Assembly: GCF_000702945.1 (NCBI RefSeq)
Contig: NZ_JNLE01000005.1
Location: forward strand, 62,001 to 126,000
DNA from: Clostridium sp. KNHs205
Lineage (GTDB): Bacteria > Bacillota > Clostridia > Lachnospirales > Lachnospiraceae
Length of the DNA: 64,000 nucleotides
Direction: 5' to 3'
This document shows positions 52,120 through 60,279 of the stretch, in pieces (within the stretch, counting starts at the first letter, position 1; the number at the start of each line of letters is the position of its first letter). The position numbers and the translations under genes were made by a program. The notes below the pieces were generated by a model. That model was not told where the DNA came from, did no database searches, and saw nothing but the letters and a program-made list of their open reading frames with translations.

Positions 52120-52323
52120 CATCTGAATTTTGTGCATATGTATTTTGTACATCTGAATTTTGTCATTTAATTTTGGTTCATTAAATTTTGTGCATTAAAT
52201 TTTGTACATTAAGCTTTGTGTATTAAACTTTGTGCATTAAACTTTGTGCTTAAACTTTGTGCTTAAACTTTGTGCTTAAACTTTGTGCTTAAACTTTGTG
52301 CTTAAACATTGTTTCATCTGAAT
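52120..52323. repeat. AT-rich tandem repeat array between argB and argD
   Basis: About 15 imperfect units of 13-15 bases: five near-identical units of CTTAAACTTTGTG (13 bases) grade into CATTAAACTTTGTG and then CATCTGAATTTTGTG toward argD. It begins about 70 bases after the argB stop codon and runs up to the argD ribosome binding site. No spacers and no reading frame. Confidence 0.92.
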
Positions 52324-52391
52324 TCTTGCCCAGGAATTCCCAGCACAAATTTGCGGTTGAAAGTGTATTTCTTTCAAGCTTACTTTTGGTT

Positions 52392-53294
52392 TTATTTCGA
52401 CATTTCATGTTCAAACAATATACTTTCATTGTTAATAATCGCAGTTCCTATTCCCCTGTTGGTAAAGAACTCCAGAAGCAGACAGTGTTCCATTCTTCCG
52501 TCCAGTATATGTACTCTGGATACTCCGCCCCTTACTGCGTCAATGCAATTCTTTAATTTGGGAAGCATTCCGCCTCCTATAAAACCCTCCTGAATAAGTT
52601 CATCTGCTTTTTCAAGGGTCAGTACGGAGATTAGTGTATCTTTATCAGCCGGATCTGTATAGACGCCTTCTATATCAGTAAGGAATGCCAGTTTCTCAGC
52701 TCCAATAGCTGTTGCAACGGCACAGGCCGCATCATCTGCATTGATATTATAAGCATGGTAATCATCATCCAGCCCAATAGGTGCAATAACAGGTATGAAA
52801 TTGTTATCAATAAGGGTATTGATTAAGTCAGCTGAAACTTCCGTAATATTTCCCACAAATCCGATGTCCTGACCGTTTACATATCTCTTTTCCACTTTCA
52901 GGGTGGAGCCGTCTTTACCGGTTATACCAACCGCTTTAACTCCAAGCTTTTCAATCATCTGAACCAGGTTCTTATTTACCTTGCCAAGGACCATTTCCGC
53001 AACTTCCATTGTCTGCTCATCTGTAACACGCAAGCCTTCTACAAAAGTGGATTCATGTCCCAGCAGGCTCACCCACTTTGAAATTTCCTTTCCGCCACCG
53101 TGAACGATGATAGGCTGCATTCCGATAAGCTTCAGCAGAGCCACATCCTTTATCACATTTAACTGAAGCTCTTCATCAAGCATTGCACTGCCGCCGTACT
53201 TAACTACAACCTTCTTTTTATTAAATTTCTGTATATAGGGAAGCGCTTCAATGAGGGTCTGCGCTTTTATAAGTATCTGATCCATGGGTTCCAT
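52392..53294 (-). CDS. argB: Acetylglutamate kinase
   Basis: Amino acid kinase family enzyme (300 aa) phosphorylating N-acetylglutamate with ATP, the usual control point of arginine synthesis. Motifs: VVVKYGGSAMLDEEL with the catalytic Lys, PIIVHGGGKEIS, the acetylglutamate site FVEGLRVTDEQT, NINADDAACAVATAIGAEKL and the C-terminal GGMLPKLKNCIDAV, GTAI. Arginine feedback inhibition usually depends on an N-terminal helix, which is present here (IKAQTLIEALPYIQKF). Of three clustered ATGs I chose the second, eight bases after AAGGA; the first, at 53300, is also possible. Flanked on both sides by tandem repeats. Confidence 0.95.
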   Translation of the reverse strand: MEPMDQILIKAQTLIEALPYIQKFNKKKVVVKYGGSAMLDEELQLNVIKDVALLKLIGMQPIIVHGGGKEISKWVSLLGHESTFVEGLRVTDEQTMEVAEMVLGKVNKNLVQMIEKLGVKAVGITGKDGSTLKVEKRYVNGQDIGFVGNITEVSADLINTLIDNNFIPVIAPIGLDDDYHAYNINADDAACAVATAIGAEKLAFLTDIEGVYTDPADKDTLISVLTLEKADELIQEGFIGGGMLPKLKNCIDAVRGGVSRVHILDGRMEHCLLLEFFTNRGIGTAIINNESILFEHEMSK

Positions 53295-53383
53295 ATGCAT
53301 ATTCCTTTCTGATGAAAGCCTCTGTCTGCTTTCGTTTTATGATACGTTTCTTCTAAGATACAATCTTCGCAATTATTTATTTC

Positions 53384-53531
53384 AGGACATATTATAACCT
53401 TTACTGTTATTTATTGCAGGACATATTATAGCCTTTACTGTTATTTATTGCAGGACATATTATAGCCTTTACTGTTATTTATTGCACCATATATTATAAC
53501 CTTTACCGTTATTTATTGCAGGACATATTAT
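53384..53531. repeat. 34-bp tandem repeat array starting at the argJ stop codon
   Basis: Four full units of exactly 34 bases (53384-53519) and a 12-base partial fifth. Each unit contains GGACATATTATA, CCTTTACTGTTATT and TATTGC, with one to six differences. The partial unit covers the argJ TAA stop codon, so the repeat appears to start from the end of the gene. Fills most of the gap between argJ and argB. Confidence 0.93.
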
Positions 53532-54748
53532 GAACGGTAATCTGCGTTTATTTTGATGTAACCGTCTGTAAGATCACAGCCCCAGGCTGTGGCTTCACAA
53601 GAGCCGCTCTTAATATTTGCAATGGCTTTCACTTCCTTTTGCTTTAATATTTCAGTCGCGGTCTCTTCACTGTAATCTGTTGCCATTCCATTTTCGACGA
53701 GTTTAAGAGTACCGGCAGAGCTTTCTATAAAAAGATCAACTTTATCCGGATCAAAAGTTACTCCTGCATACCCCATAGCACAAAGGATTCTGCCCCAGTT
53801 GGCATCGTTACCGTATACGGCGGTCTTTACAAGGTTAGAGGTTATAATGGATTTGCTTAGGATTACTGCCTGGTCTTTGCTGTCAGCACCCTTAACCGTA
53901 CATTCAAATAATTTGGTAGCACCTTCACCATCAGCTGCCATCATTTTTGATAATTCAGTGGTCACCTTACGAAGTGCCTGAGTAAAAAGCTTATAATTAC
54001 CATCTTCTGCTGTGATTTCCTTATTCCCTGCAAGGCCGTTGGCTAATATAATTAGAGAGTCATTTGTAGAGGTATCCCTGTCAACGGACACCATATTAAA
54101 ACTGTCCTTTACATCCTCTCTGATGGCTGTTAACAGCAGCTCCTTGCTGATGGCAAGGTCAGTGGTAATAACACCAAGCATGGTCGCCATGTTAGGATGG
54201 ATCATACCTGAACCTTTTGCCATCCCCCCTAAGGTGACGGTTATCCCATCAATAACAAAAGACACTGCATACTGCTTTGCAAAAGTATCCGTAGTCATTA
54301 TAGCTTCTGCCGCTAAATCACCATACTCTGTCTCTTCACCCATATTAGCCGCTAAAAGCTTGCAGCCCTCACCGATTATATCAATGGGAAGCTGTTTACC
54401 GATAACACCTGTTGAGGCAGTTAAGACTTCTTCTTTCTTAAGCCCAAGCTCCTCTGCCATAAAAACAGCCATTTTTTCATTGTTCAAGGTTCCTAATTCA
54501 CCGGTACAGGCATTGGCTACACCGCTGTTCAATACCACTGCACGACCTTTCCCAAATTTCTCCACGATATTAATATCCCAGATGACGGGAGCTGCCTTAA
54601 CCAGGTTCGTAGTGAAAGTTCCGGCGGCATTTGCAGATACAGTACTGTACACCAGTGCCATATCTTTTTTCTTCTTCTTAATACCTGCATAGATACCCGC
54701 TGCTTTATATCCTTTGGGAGCAGTTACTCCTCCTTTTATAATTTCCAT
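53528..54748 (-). CDS. argJ: Glutamate N-acetyltransferase / amino-acid acetyltransferase
   Basis: Self-cleaving Ntn-hydrolase-like enzyme (406 aa) that transfers the acetyl group from acetylornithine to glutamate, and may also use acetyl-CoA. The cleavage site and nucleophilic Thr are in PNMATMLGVITTD near residue 189, splitting the protein into alpha and beta chains; other landmarks are KGGVTAPKGYKAAG, AVVLNSGVANACTG and the C-terminal GNDANWGRILCAMGYAG. Start chosen at the ATG with GGAGG five bases upstream, matching the family's N terminus. First gene of argJ-argB-argD; the promoter lies about 150 bases upstream, giving a long leader. Mono- or bifunctional status is not certain. Confidence 0.94.
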   Translation of the reverse strand: MEIIKGGVTAPKGYKAAGIYAGIKKKKKDMALVYSTVSANAAGTFTTNLVKAAPVIWDINIVEKFGKGRAVVLNSGVANACTGELGTLNNEKMAVFMAEELGLKKEEVLTASTGVIGKQLPIDIIGEGCKLLAANMGEETEYGDLAAEAIMTTDTFAKQYAVSFVIDGITVTLGGMAKGSGMIHPNMATMLGVITTDLAISKELLLTAIREDVKDSFNMVSVDRDTSTNDSLIILANGLAGNKEITAEDGNYKLFTQALRKVTTELSKMMAADGEGATKLFECTVKGADSKDQAVILSKSIITSNLVKTAVYGNDANWGRILCAMGYAGVTFDPDKVDLFIESSAGTLKLVENGMATDYSEETATEILKQKEVKAIANIKSGSCEATAWGCDLTDGYIKINADYRS

Positions 54749-54898
54749 AACTTCCTCCATTCCCACATATCTCTTCCATGTGATGTCCTTAAGCATTTTC
54801 TCCTTACCCTGCATTAGTCTGTTGGAAGAATATAAATGCATAATATAAATATGAAAGCTTCCTAAAGCCTTCATCTCAGGAATTATATCCTGTAACTG

Positions 54899-54934
54899 AT
54901 TTATAATTATACACATCTATAAATTATTATGCAA
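54899..54934 (-). promoter_or_regulatory. argJ promoter with candidate ArgR boxes
   Basis: Minus strand: TTGCAT (54929-54934), a 17-base spacer and extended TGTGTATAAT (-10 at 54906-54911), between the maf stop codon and argJ. Two TGyAT boxes spaced by 20 bases (54919-54933 and 54899-54913) match the layout upstream of argG and argH. The leader between it and argJ is about 150 bases and has no recognised riboswitch. Confidence 0.65.
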
Positions 54935-54942
54935 TACCTAAC

Positions 54943-55545
54943 TTAAAAATTATTTACGATATCAATACCTTCCTTTAAAAGCTCATGATAGATTTTAGAA
55001 ATAGGCAGTCCGACTATGTTATAATATTCACCCTCAATTCCTTCAATATGAATTGCAAAGCTACCCTGAATCCCATAGGCACCGGCTTTATCAAAGGCTT
55101 CTCCAGTTGCCAGGTAATTATCAATCTCCTTGTCTGTTAACTCTGCAACCTTTACTATGCTTCTCTGATGAAAGATCAATTGCTTTCTTTCTCCTTCTGC
55201 TTCCTTTATGATAACAGAAACACCTGTATAAACTTCATGGGCTCTGCCAGAAAGATTTCTCAACATCCGGAATGCATCCTCTTTATCTTTCGGTTTTCCC
55301 AAAGGTATACCCTCTAAAAATACAAGTGTATCTGCACTTAATATAAGAACTTTTCCATAATCTGCTGTTATTTCCTGCTCAATAGCTGCCGCCTTAATGG
55401 CAGCAAGATCTTCCACCAGTAATGCTGGATCTTTCTCATCAGACTCTTCTGAAACATTGCTCACGATCACTTCAAAATCTACCCCAGCCTGTGTTAATAT
55501 TTCTTTTCTTCTTGGTGAACCGGATGCCAGTATAATCTTATACAT
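54943..55545 (-). CDS. maf: Maf family nucleotide pyrophosphatase
   Basis: House-cleaning enzyme (200 aa) hydrolysing non-canonical or modified nucleoside triphosphates such as dTTP/UTP analogues; Maf also affects septum formation in Bacillus. The N-terminal IILASGSPRRKEIL is the substrate-binding signature and LILSADTLVFLEG carries the catalytic Asp; AYGIQGSFAIHIEGIEGEYYNIVGLP is the conserved C terminus, ending in a tail of the usual length. AAGAGG upstream of the ATG. It stops just in front of the argJ promoter, so the arg genes are likely a separate unit. Confidence 0.95.
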   Translation of the reverse strand: MYKIILASGSPRRKEILTQAGVDFEVIVSNVSEESDEKDPALLVEDLAAIKAAAIEQEITADYGKVLILSADTLVFLEGIPLGKPKDKEDAFRMLRNLSGRAHEVYTGVSVIIKEAEGERKQLIFHQRSIVKVAELTDKEIDNYLATGEAFDKAGAYGIQGSFAIHIEGIEGEYYNIVGLPISKIYHELLKEGIDIVNNF

Positions 55546-56078
55546 AGAAACCTCTTTTCTGATTATTCATCTTATTATTCTGTTTGTAACTTTTTTTGCC
55601 AATTATATCACCGGCTCAATAGTTTGTCCATTCGATACATTCATGAAGGCTCTCTTAAGCACCTATCATTATCGCAGTTCTTACACTTTACCTTCTTATT
55701 GTTTTAAATAAGTATTATCCCCCACGCTTCCACATAGTTTCAGGCGAATTGAAGAAAGCAGAAAGAACGAATGCGCCTATGGAAAGGTATTAGAAGTCCT
55801 TTTCTCTGAAGGTTTTGTGCTATAATCTAAAACAGATTGTCTGAGCGAAGCGAGTTATCTGTTTTAGATTATGACCAGCACAAAGACTTCAGAGAATTAG
55901 GACTTCTTATGCCTTGGAATTGAAGCATGAGTTCTTTCTGCTTTCTTCAATTCACCGTCCCCATGTTAAAAAACTCCCCTTCTTAACTCAAATATTTTTC
56001 TTCAAAATACTATTGCATAATTTAACATTTTGATGTATATTTATAATAATTTAATTCAAAAAACAGGAGGACACATAT
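55546..56078. promoter_or_regulatory. maf / argG divergent region with argG promoter
   Basis: Besides the family 1 palindrome described separately, it holds the argG promoter: TTGCAT (56013-56018), 17 bases, then TATATT (56036-56041) with TG in front. Two TGyAT-type boxes, 56014-56028 and 56034-56048 (TGTATATTTATAATA), have the same spacing as upstream of argJ and argH. AGGAGG precedes the argG start codon. Confidence 0.6.
55743..55956 (+). repeat. Palindromic repeat, family 1, copy C
   Basis: A 214-bp hairpin-forming element: 26-bp outer stem (55743-55768 with 55931-55956, one G-U-compatible mismatch), middle stem (55803-55821 with 55877-55895, two mismatches), and a perfect 16-bp inner stem (55822-55837 with 55857-55872) capped by GAGCGAAGCGAG. 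Conserved unpaired or loop segments match copy A (ATGCGCCTATGGAAA, AGGACTTCTTAT, TTGGAATTGAAGCATGA). The outer and inner stem sequences differ from copy A but still pair. It lies between divergent genes, so it cannot be serving merely as their terminator. Confidence 0.88.
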
Positions 56079-57287
56079 ATGAAAGAGAAAGTAATATTAG
56101 CTTATTCCGGAGGTCTTGACACCACTGTAATTATACCCTGGTTAAAAGAGAACTATGATTATGATGTTGTATGCGTATGCATAGATGTAGGACAGGGTAA
56201 CGAACTTGACGGCCTGGAGGAAAGAGCGAAAGCTTCCGGTGCTGTAAAGCTCTACATTGAAGATGTGGTAGAAGAATTTGTAGATGACTTTGTTATTCCC
56301 TGTGTAAAAGCCGGTGCTGTATATGAAAACAAGTATTTATTAGGAACTTCCATGGCAAGGCCCGTTATTGCAAAACGCCTTGTTGAAATAGCCAGAATAG
56401 AGAATGCTACTGCTATCTGTCATGGAGCTACCGGTAAGGGTAATGATCAGGTTCGTTTTGAACTTGGTATTAAAGCTTTGGCCCCTGACCTTAAAATTAT
56501 CGCGCCTTGGCGAATCTGGGATATTTCCTCCCGTGAAGAGGAAATTGAATATTGCAAAAACCACGGCATCGATCTTCCCTTCTCCGCTGATAACAGCTAC
56601 AGCCGTGACAGAAATCTCTGGCATATCAGCCACGAAGGCTTAGAACTTGAGGATCCTGCCAACGCTCCCGACTATGACCACCTTCTGGTACTTGGGGTAT
56701 CACCTGAGAAAGCACCTGATACCGGTGAAACAGTAAGCATCTCCTTTGAAAAAGGTATTCCTGCCGCATTAAACGGCAAAGCATTAAAGGCTTCTGAGAT
56801 CATTGAAAAGCTTAATGAGATTGGCGGAAAACATGGAATAGGGATTGTAGATATCGTTGAAAACAGGGTTGTAGGCATGAAGTCCCGCGGTGTATATGAA
56901 ACACCTGGCGGAACAATCTTAATGGAAGCCCATACTGCTTTAGAGGAGCTTATTTTAGACAGGGATACTCTGGCTTATAAAAAGGGAATCGGCGATAAAT
57001 ATGCGGATGTGGTATACGAAGGAAAATGGTTTACACCTTTAAGAGAAGCTTTGCAAGCCTTCATAGACTCCACCCAGGAGTACGTTACCGGAGAAGTAAA
57101 GCTCAAACTCTATAAAGGAAATATCATTAAACAGGGAACTACTTCAGAGTACTCACTTTATAATGAAAGCATCGCTTCCTTTACGACCGGAGAACTTTAC
57201 AACCATAAAGATGCCGAAGGCTTTATTAATCTCTTCGGTCTCTCTTTAAAAGTACGTGCTATGAAACAGCAGAATATTAAGGAATAA
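56079..57287 (+). CDS. argG: Argininosuccinate synthase
   Basis: ATP-dependent ligase (402 aa, full length) joining citrulline and aspartate. N-terminal P-loop-like ATP site LAYSGGLDTTVIIPWLKENY, the citrulline/aspartate segments YLLGTSMARPVIAKRLVEIA and HGATGKGNDQVRFELG, and SREEEIEYCKNHGI and RNLWHISHEG downstream are all typical. ATG with AGGAGG nine bases upstream. It is a single-gene unit with a promoter that shares a 15-base box with that of argH. No obvious terminator follows directly. Confidence 0.97.
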   Translation: MKEKVILAYSGGLDTTVIIPWLKENYDYDVVCVCIDVGQGNELDGLEERAKASGAVKLYIEDVVEEFVDDFVIPCVKAGAVYENKYLLGTSMARPVIAKRLVEIARIENATAICHGATGKGNDQVRFELGIKALAPDLKIIAPWRIWDISSREEEIEYCKNHGIDLPFSADNSYSRDRNLWHISHEGLELEDPANAPDYDHLLVLGVSPEKAPDTGETVSISFEKGIPAALNGKALKASEIIEKLNEIGGKHGIGIVDIVENRVVGMKSRGVYETPGGTILMEAHTALEELILDRDTLAYKKGIGDKYADVVYEGKWFTPLREALQAFIDSTQEYVTGEVKLKLYKGNIIKQGTTSEYSLYNESIASFTTGELYNHKDAEGFINLFGLSLKVRAMKQQNIKE

Positions 57288-57471
57288 TTTATTTTAATAC
57301 AATATTAATATATCTCTCATAATGCTCTAAAGATCATACTATATTATTAACAGTATAAAAAATGCCAGTGAGGTTAATCTTATTTTTAATTAATCATTCT
57401 GGTACACCCTGGGTCAGGTTTGACAATAAGTTATCAGTCAATCCCTGGTTGGGTTATTTATTTAAGAGCAT

Positions 57472-57495
57472 GAGTGAAAGAGAGACCCTTTCACT
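57472..57495. other. Hairpin in the argG-UPF0145 gap
   Basis: GAGTGAAAG pairs with CTTTCACTC around six bases, followed after five bases by TTTT. It could end argG transcription or form a leader structure for the next gene, which starts 46 bases later. The rest of the 253-base gap shows nothing I can name. Confidence 0.45.
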
Positions 57496-57540
57496 CCCTC
57501 GATTTTGTTCGCATGCCAATGCATGCAGATGGGAGAGAAT

Positions 57541-57861
57541 ATGATTATAACTACTACTAATACTGTCGAAGGAAGAACAATTACAGAGTACAAAGGAATT
57601 GTATTCGGAGAAGTAATTTCCGGTGTTAACTTTATTAAAGATTTTGCAGCAGGACTCTCTAATTTCTTTGGTGGTCGTTCTTCAACTTATGAGGATGAGC
57701 TGATTCAGGCACGCCAGAATGCTTTAAGAGAAATGGAGGATCGTGCCAGAAGCTTAGGTGCTGATGCTGTAGTTGCAGTTGATGTTGACTATGAAGTTTT
57801 AGGCGCTGATAATGGAATGCTGATGGTTACCGTTTCCGGTACTGCTGTTAAGTTAAATTAG
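57541..57861 (+). CDS. UPF0145 / YbjQ-like protein
   Basis: Soluble 106-residue protein of the YbjQ family. The signature ITTTNTVEGRTITEYKGIVFGEVISG and the C-terminal half ARQNALREMEDRARSLGADAVVAVDVDYE are highly typical; family members assemble into a pentameric ring, and were once annotated as heavy-metal binding. No biochemical role is firmly established. Start at the ATG with GGGAGAG upstream; an in-frame extension to 57505 is not conserved. Stands alone with its own terminator. Confidence 0.93.
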   Translation: MIITTTNTVEGRTITEYKGIVFGEVISGVNFIKDFAAGLSNFFGGRSSTYEDELIQARQNALREMEDRARSLGADAVVAVDVDYEVLGADNGMLMVTVSGTAVKLN

Positions 57862-57883
57862 TACACACGACTTCCGGTTCATG

Positions 57884-57928
57884 GGCTGCCTTAGAAAGCC
57901 GCATTGCTTGCGGTAATCCAAGGCAGCC
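57884..57928 (+). terminator. Terminator after the UPF0145 gene
   Basis: Stem GGCTGCCTT (57884-57892) with AAGGCAGCC (57920-57928), an internal CCGC/GCGG stem and T-rich sequence after it. Confidence 0.85.
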
Positions 57929-58108
57929 TTTATTATAAAATCCCCTTCAAAAAGCCTTAAATTGACTAATAATTTGCTGATTCCTTAAAACCCTCAACAT
58001 TTTTCTTATTTTATATTATATTAAGTTGAAATTTTCACCAAAATGCTTTAATATTAAATTAGTTACTGGTTCCAGTACTGCTATTTCGATTCTGCAAGGA
58101 GATTTATT

Positions 58109-59014
58109 ATGGAGAAAGATACCATCTTGGTAGTTGATGACAGTGAGATAATATGTACAATAATAAAGGATATACTTGAATCCCCGTCATTGCACATATC
58201 TATTGCCCATTCTGGTGAGGAAAGTATATCTATTGCTAAGAATATCCGACCTACATTGATATTACTGGATATCATGATGACTGGTATAGATGGTTATGAA
58301 ACCTGCAAAATCCTTAAAAGCTTTCAGGAAACCAAAGATATACCAATTATTTTTATAACCGGAAATAACGATTCCGAGTCAGTACTTCATGGCTTCGAAG
58401 TAGGTGCAGCAGATTACGTCTCCAAACCCTTTATTCCGGAAGAGTTGAAAGCTCGTGTCAAAGTTCATATGCAGAATGTAAAAAGCCAGCGAGAACTTCA
58501 GCATTTAATGAAGGAACTCAAAGAAATGGCCATAACAGATTATCTGACGAAGCTCTATAACCGGAGATATTTTATGGAGGAGCTTCATAATTATGTAGAG
58601 TCTGATAATTCTGAGTTTGCCTTAATTCTGTTTGATGTAGATAATTTTAAGACGATTAATGATACCTACGGCCACACCGCCGGTGATATGGTTTTAGTGA
58701 GTATCTCTAATATATTCAGACTTATTCTCAGGGAAGAAGATACCGCAAGCAGATGGGGTGGGGAAGAATTCCTTGTATTCCTTCAGGATATAAGTATGAA
58801 TGATGCTTTGAAAATTGCGGATAAGCTTCGCAGGGAGGTTGAAAGATATACATTTGTTTTTGAAGGAGTATACTTCCACTGCACGATTACCGGCGGAATT
58901 ATACAATATGACAGAACACTTTCTGTTGAAAGAAATATAACCTGCGCTGATCAGGCATTATACCAGGGTAAATCTTTGGGTAAGAATCTATGCATCAGCT
59001 ATCAGCCTGCTTAG
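58109..59014 (+). CDS. Response regulator with GGDEF domain (diguanylate cyclase)
   Basis: Cytosolic two-domain protein (301 aa). The receiver (1-125) has VVDDSE, phosphoacceptor Asp54 (LILLDIMMTG) and YVSKPF; a helical linker leads to a GGDEF domain (about 140-300) with DYLTKLYNRRYF, DVDNFKTINDTYGHTAGD, and the active-site variant GGEEF near residue 218. The inhibitory product site R-x-x-D is present five residues before it (REED), so c-di-GMP feedback is likely. Organisation is PleD/WspR-like. No dedicated kinase gene is adjacent. The HAD gene follows at 23 bases and may share the transcript. Confidence 0.94.
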   Translation: MEKDTILVVDDSEIICTIIKDILESPSLHISIAHSGEESISIAKNIRPTLILLDIMMTGIDGYETCKILKSFQETKDIPIIFITGNNDSESVLHGFEVGAADYVSKPFIPEELKARVKVHMQNVKSQRELQHLMKELKEMAITDYLTKLYNRRYFMEELHNYVESDNSEFALILFDVDNFKTINDTYGHTAGDMVLVSISNIFRLILREEDTASRWGGEEFLVFLQDISMNDALKIADKLRREVERYTFVFEGVYFHCTITGGIIQYDRTLSVERNITCADQALYQGKSLGKNLCISYQPA

Positions 59015-59037
59015 GCATATGTTAGAAAGGACTTCAA

Positions 59038-59844
59038 ATGGCTTACGAAATATTGGTTCTTGATATTGACGGAACATTGACCAATTCAAAAAAAGAAATC
59101 TCTGATAAGACCTATCAGTCCATTATGACTGTACAGGAAAGAGGACATAAGGTTGTACTGGCATCCGGAAGACCAACACCCGGTATTCTGCCCCTGGCTA
59201 AGAAGCTTAGGCTGGCTGAATATGGGGGTTATATTTTATCCTTTAATGGTGCCAAAATAATAGACTGTTCAAATGGGGAGATTATATTCCAGCAGGTTTT
59301 AGACCGGGATTATCTTCCTTTTCTTCATAATAAGGCAAAAGAAAATAACGTTGGTATACTTTCCTATGAAGGCGACTGTGTTATCACAGACTCACCAATT
59401 GACAAATATATGGAGATCGAATCACGAATAAACGGTATTCCCATTAAACAAATCGATGATTTTCCTTCCTATATACAATTTGATATAAACAAATGTCTGA
59501 TGACCGGAGATCCAGACATCTTACGGCAAATAGAGCCAGGGTTAAAGGAACATTTTAATGATTTATTAAATATCTACCGTTCAGAACCTTTCTTCCTGGA
59601 AATTATGCCAAAGAATATTGATAAAGCCTTTTCTCTCGGTAAGCTTCTGGATCATCTTGGTCTTTCCAGAGAGCAAATGATAAGCTGTGGTGATGGTTTT
59701 AATGATATCTCAATGATTGAGTATGCAGGAATGGGCGTAGCCATGGCAAATGCCCAAGAAATCGTTAAGAGCAAGGCAGATTATATCACCTTATCCAATG
59801 ATGAAGACGGCATAGCTCATGTAATTGAAGAATTTATGTTATAA
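59038..59844 (+). CDS. Cof-type HAD-superfamily phosphatase
   Basis: Cytosolic phosphatase of 268 residues, HAD class IIB (Cof type). Motif I is LDIDGTLTNSKKEI with nucleophile Asp9 and Asp11, motif II LASGRPTPG, and motif III/IV DKAFSLGKLL and GDGFNDISMIEYAGMGVAMANA. Substrates in this family are usually sugar phosphates or cofactors such as FMN and PLP; none can be assigned. AGAAAGGA precedes the ATG. The gene's last five codons are the first unit of the tandem repeat array that follows. Confidence 0.93.
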   Translation: MAYEILVLDIDGTLTNSKKEISDKTYQSIMTVQERGHKVVLASGRPTPGILPLAKKLRLAEYGGYILSFNGAKIIDCSNGEIIFQQVLDRDYLPFLHNKAKENNVGILSYEGDCVITDSPIDKYMEIESRINGIPIKQIDDFPSYIQFDINKCLMTGDPDILRQIEPGLKEHFNDLLNIYRSEPFFLEIMPKNIDKAFSLGKLLDHLGLSREQMISCGDGFNDISMIEYAGMGVAMANAQEIVKSKADYITLSNDEDGIAHVIEEFML

Positions 59845-60136
59845 GAATTTATGCTTATAAGAACTTATGTTTATAAGAAGTTATGCTTATAAGAAATTTA
59901 TGTTTACAAGAATTTATGTTTACAAGAAATTTATGTTTATAAGAACTTATATTTATAAGGACTTATGTTTATTAGAACTTATGTTTATAAGAATTTATGT
60001 TTATAAGAACTTATATTTATAAGAACTTATATTTACAAAAATTTATGTTTACAAGAACTTATATTTATAAGAACTTATGTTTACAAAAATTTATGTTTAC
60101 AAGAACTTACGTTTATAAAAATTTCATGTTTACAAA
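59830..60136. repeat. 16-bp tandem repeat array starting in the last codons of the HAD gene
   Basis: About 19 units of 15-17 bases with consensus GAACTTATGTTTATAA. The first unit (59830-59844) is the end of the HAD gene, including its TAA stop; the following units carry G or T at a few fixed positions. Every unit repeats a TAA. There are no spacers, no promoter-like spacing and no gene. Confidence 0.95.
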
Positions 60137-60156
60137 TTTTAATATAAAATAAAAAA

Positions 60157-60210
60157 AAGCTCCATGACCTTCTCTTTGTGAAATCTATCACAAGTCAGGT
60201 CATGGAGCTT
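60157..60210 (-). terminator. Strong intrinsic terminator after pflA
   Basis: A 14-bp stem (60157-60170 with 60197-60210) continues into an inner TTGTGA/TCACAA stem and ends in a run of eight T on the minus strand, 69 bases beyond the pflA stop codon. A fragment of the same arm (AGCTCCATG) recurs at 60235-60243. Confidence 0.9.
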
Positions 60211-60279
60211 ATCAGTTTGATTGATTTGTTATAAAGCTCCATGTCTATTAAACCTTTCTTACAAATGTATTTAAAACCT

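Noticed and set aside
57362..57544. 60-codon frame in front of the UPF0145 gene
   Set aside because: No ribosome binding site, overlaps a hairpin, and the downstream gene has its own well-supported start.
59830..60136. Possible CRISPR array
   Set aside because: Units are contiguous 15-17 base near-repeats without unique spacers, and no cas genes are in the window. The same holds for the arrays at 31641, 52120 and 53384.
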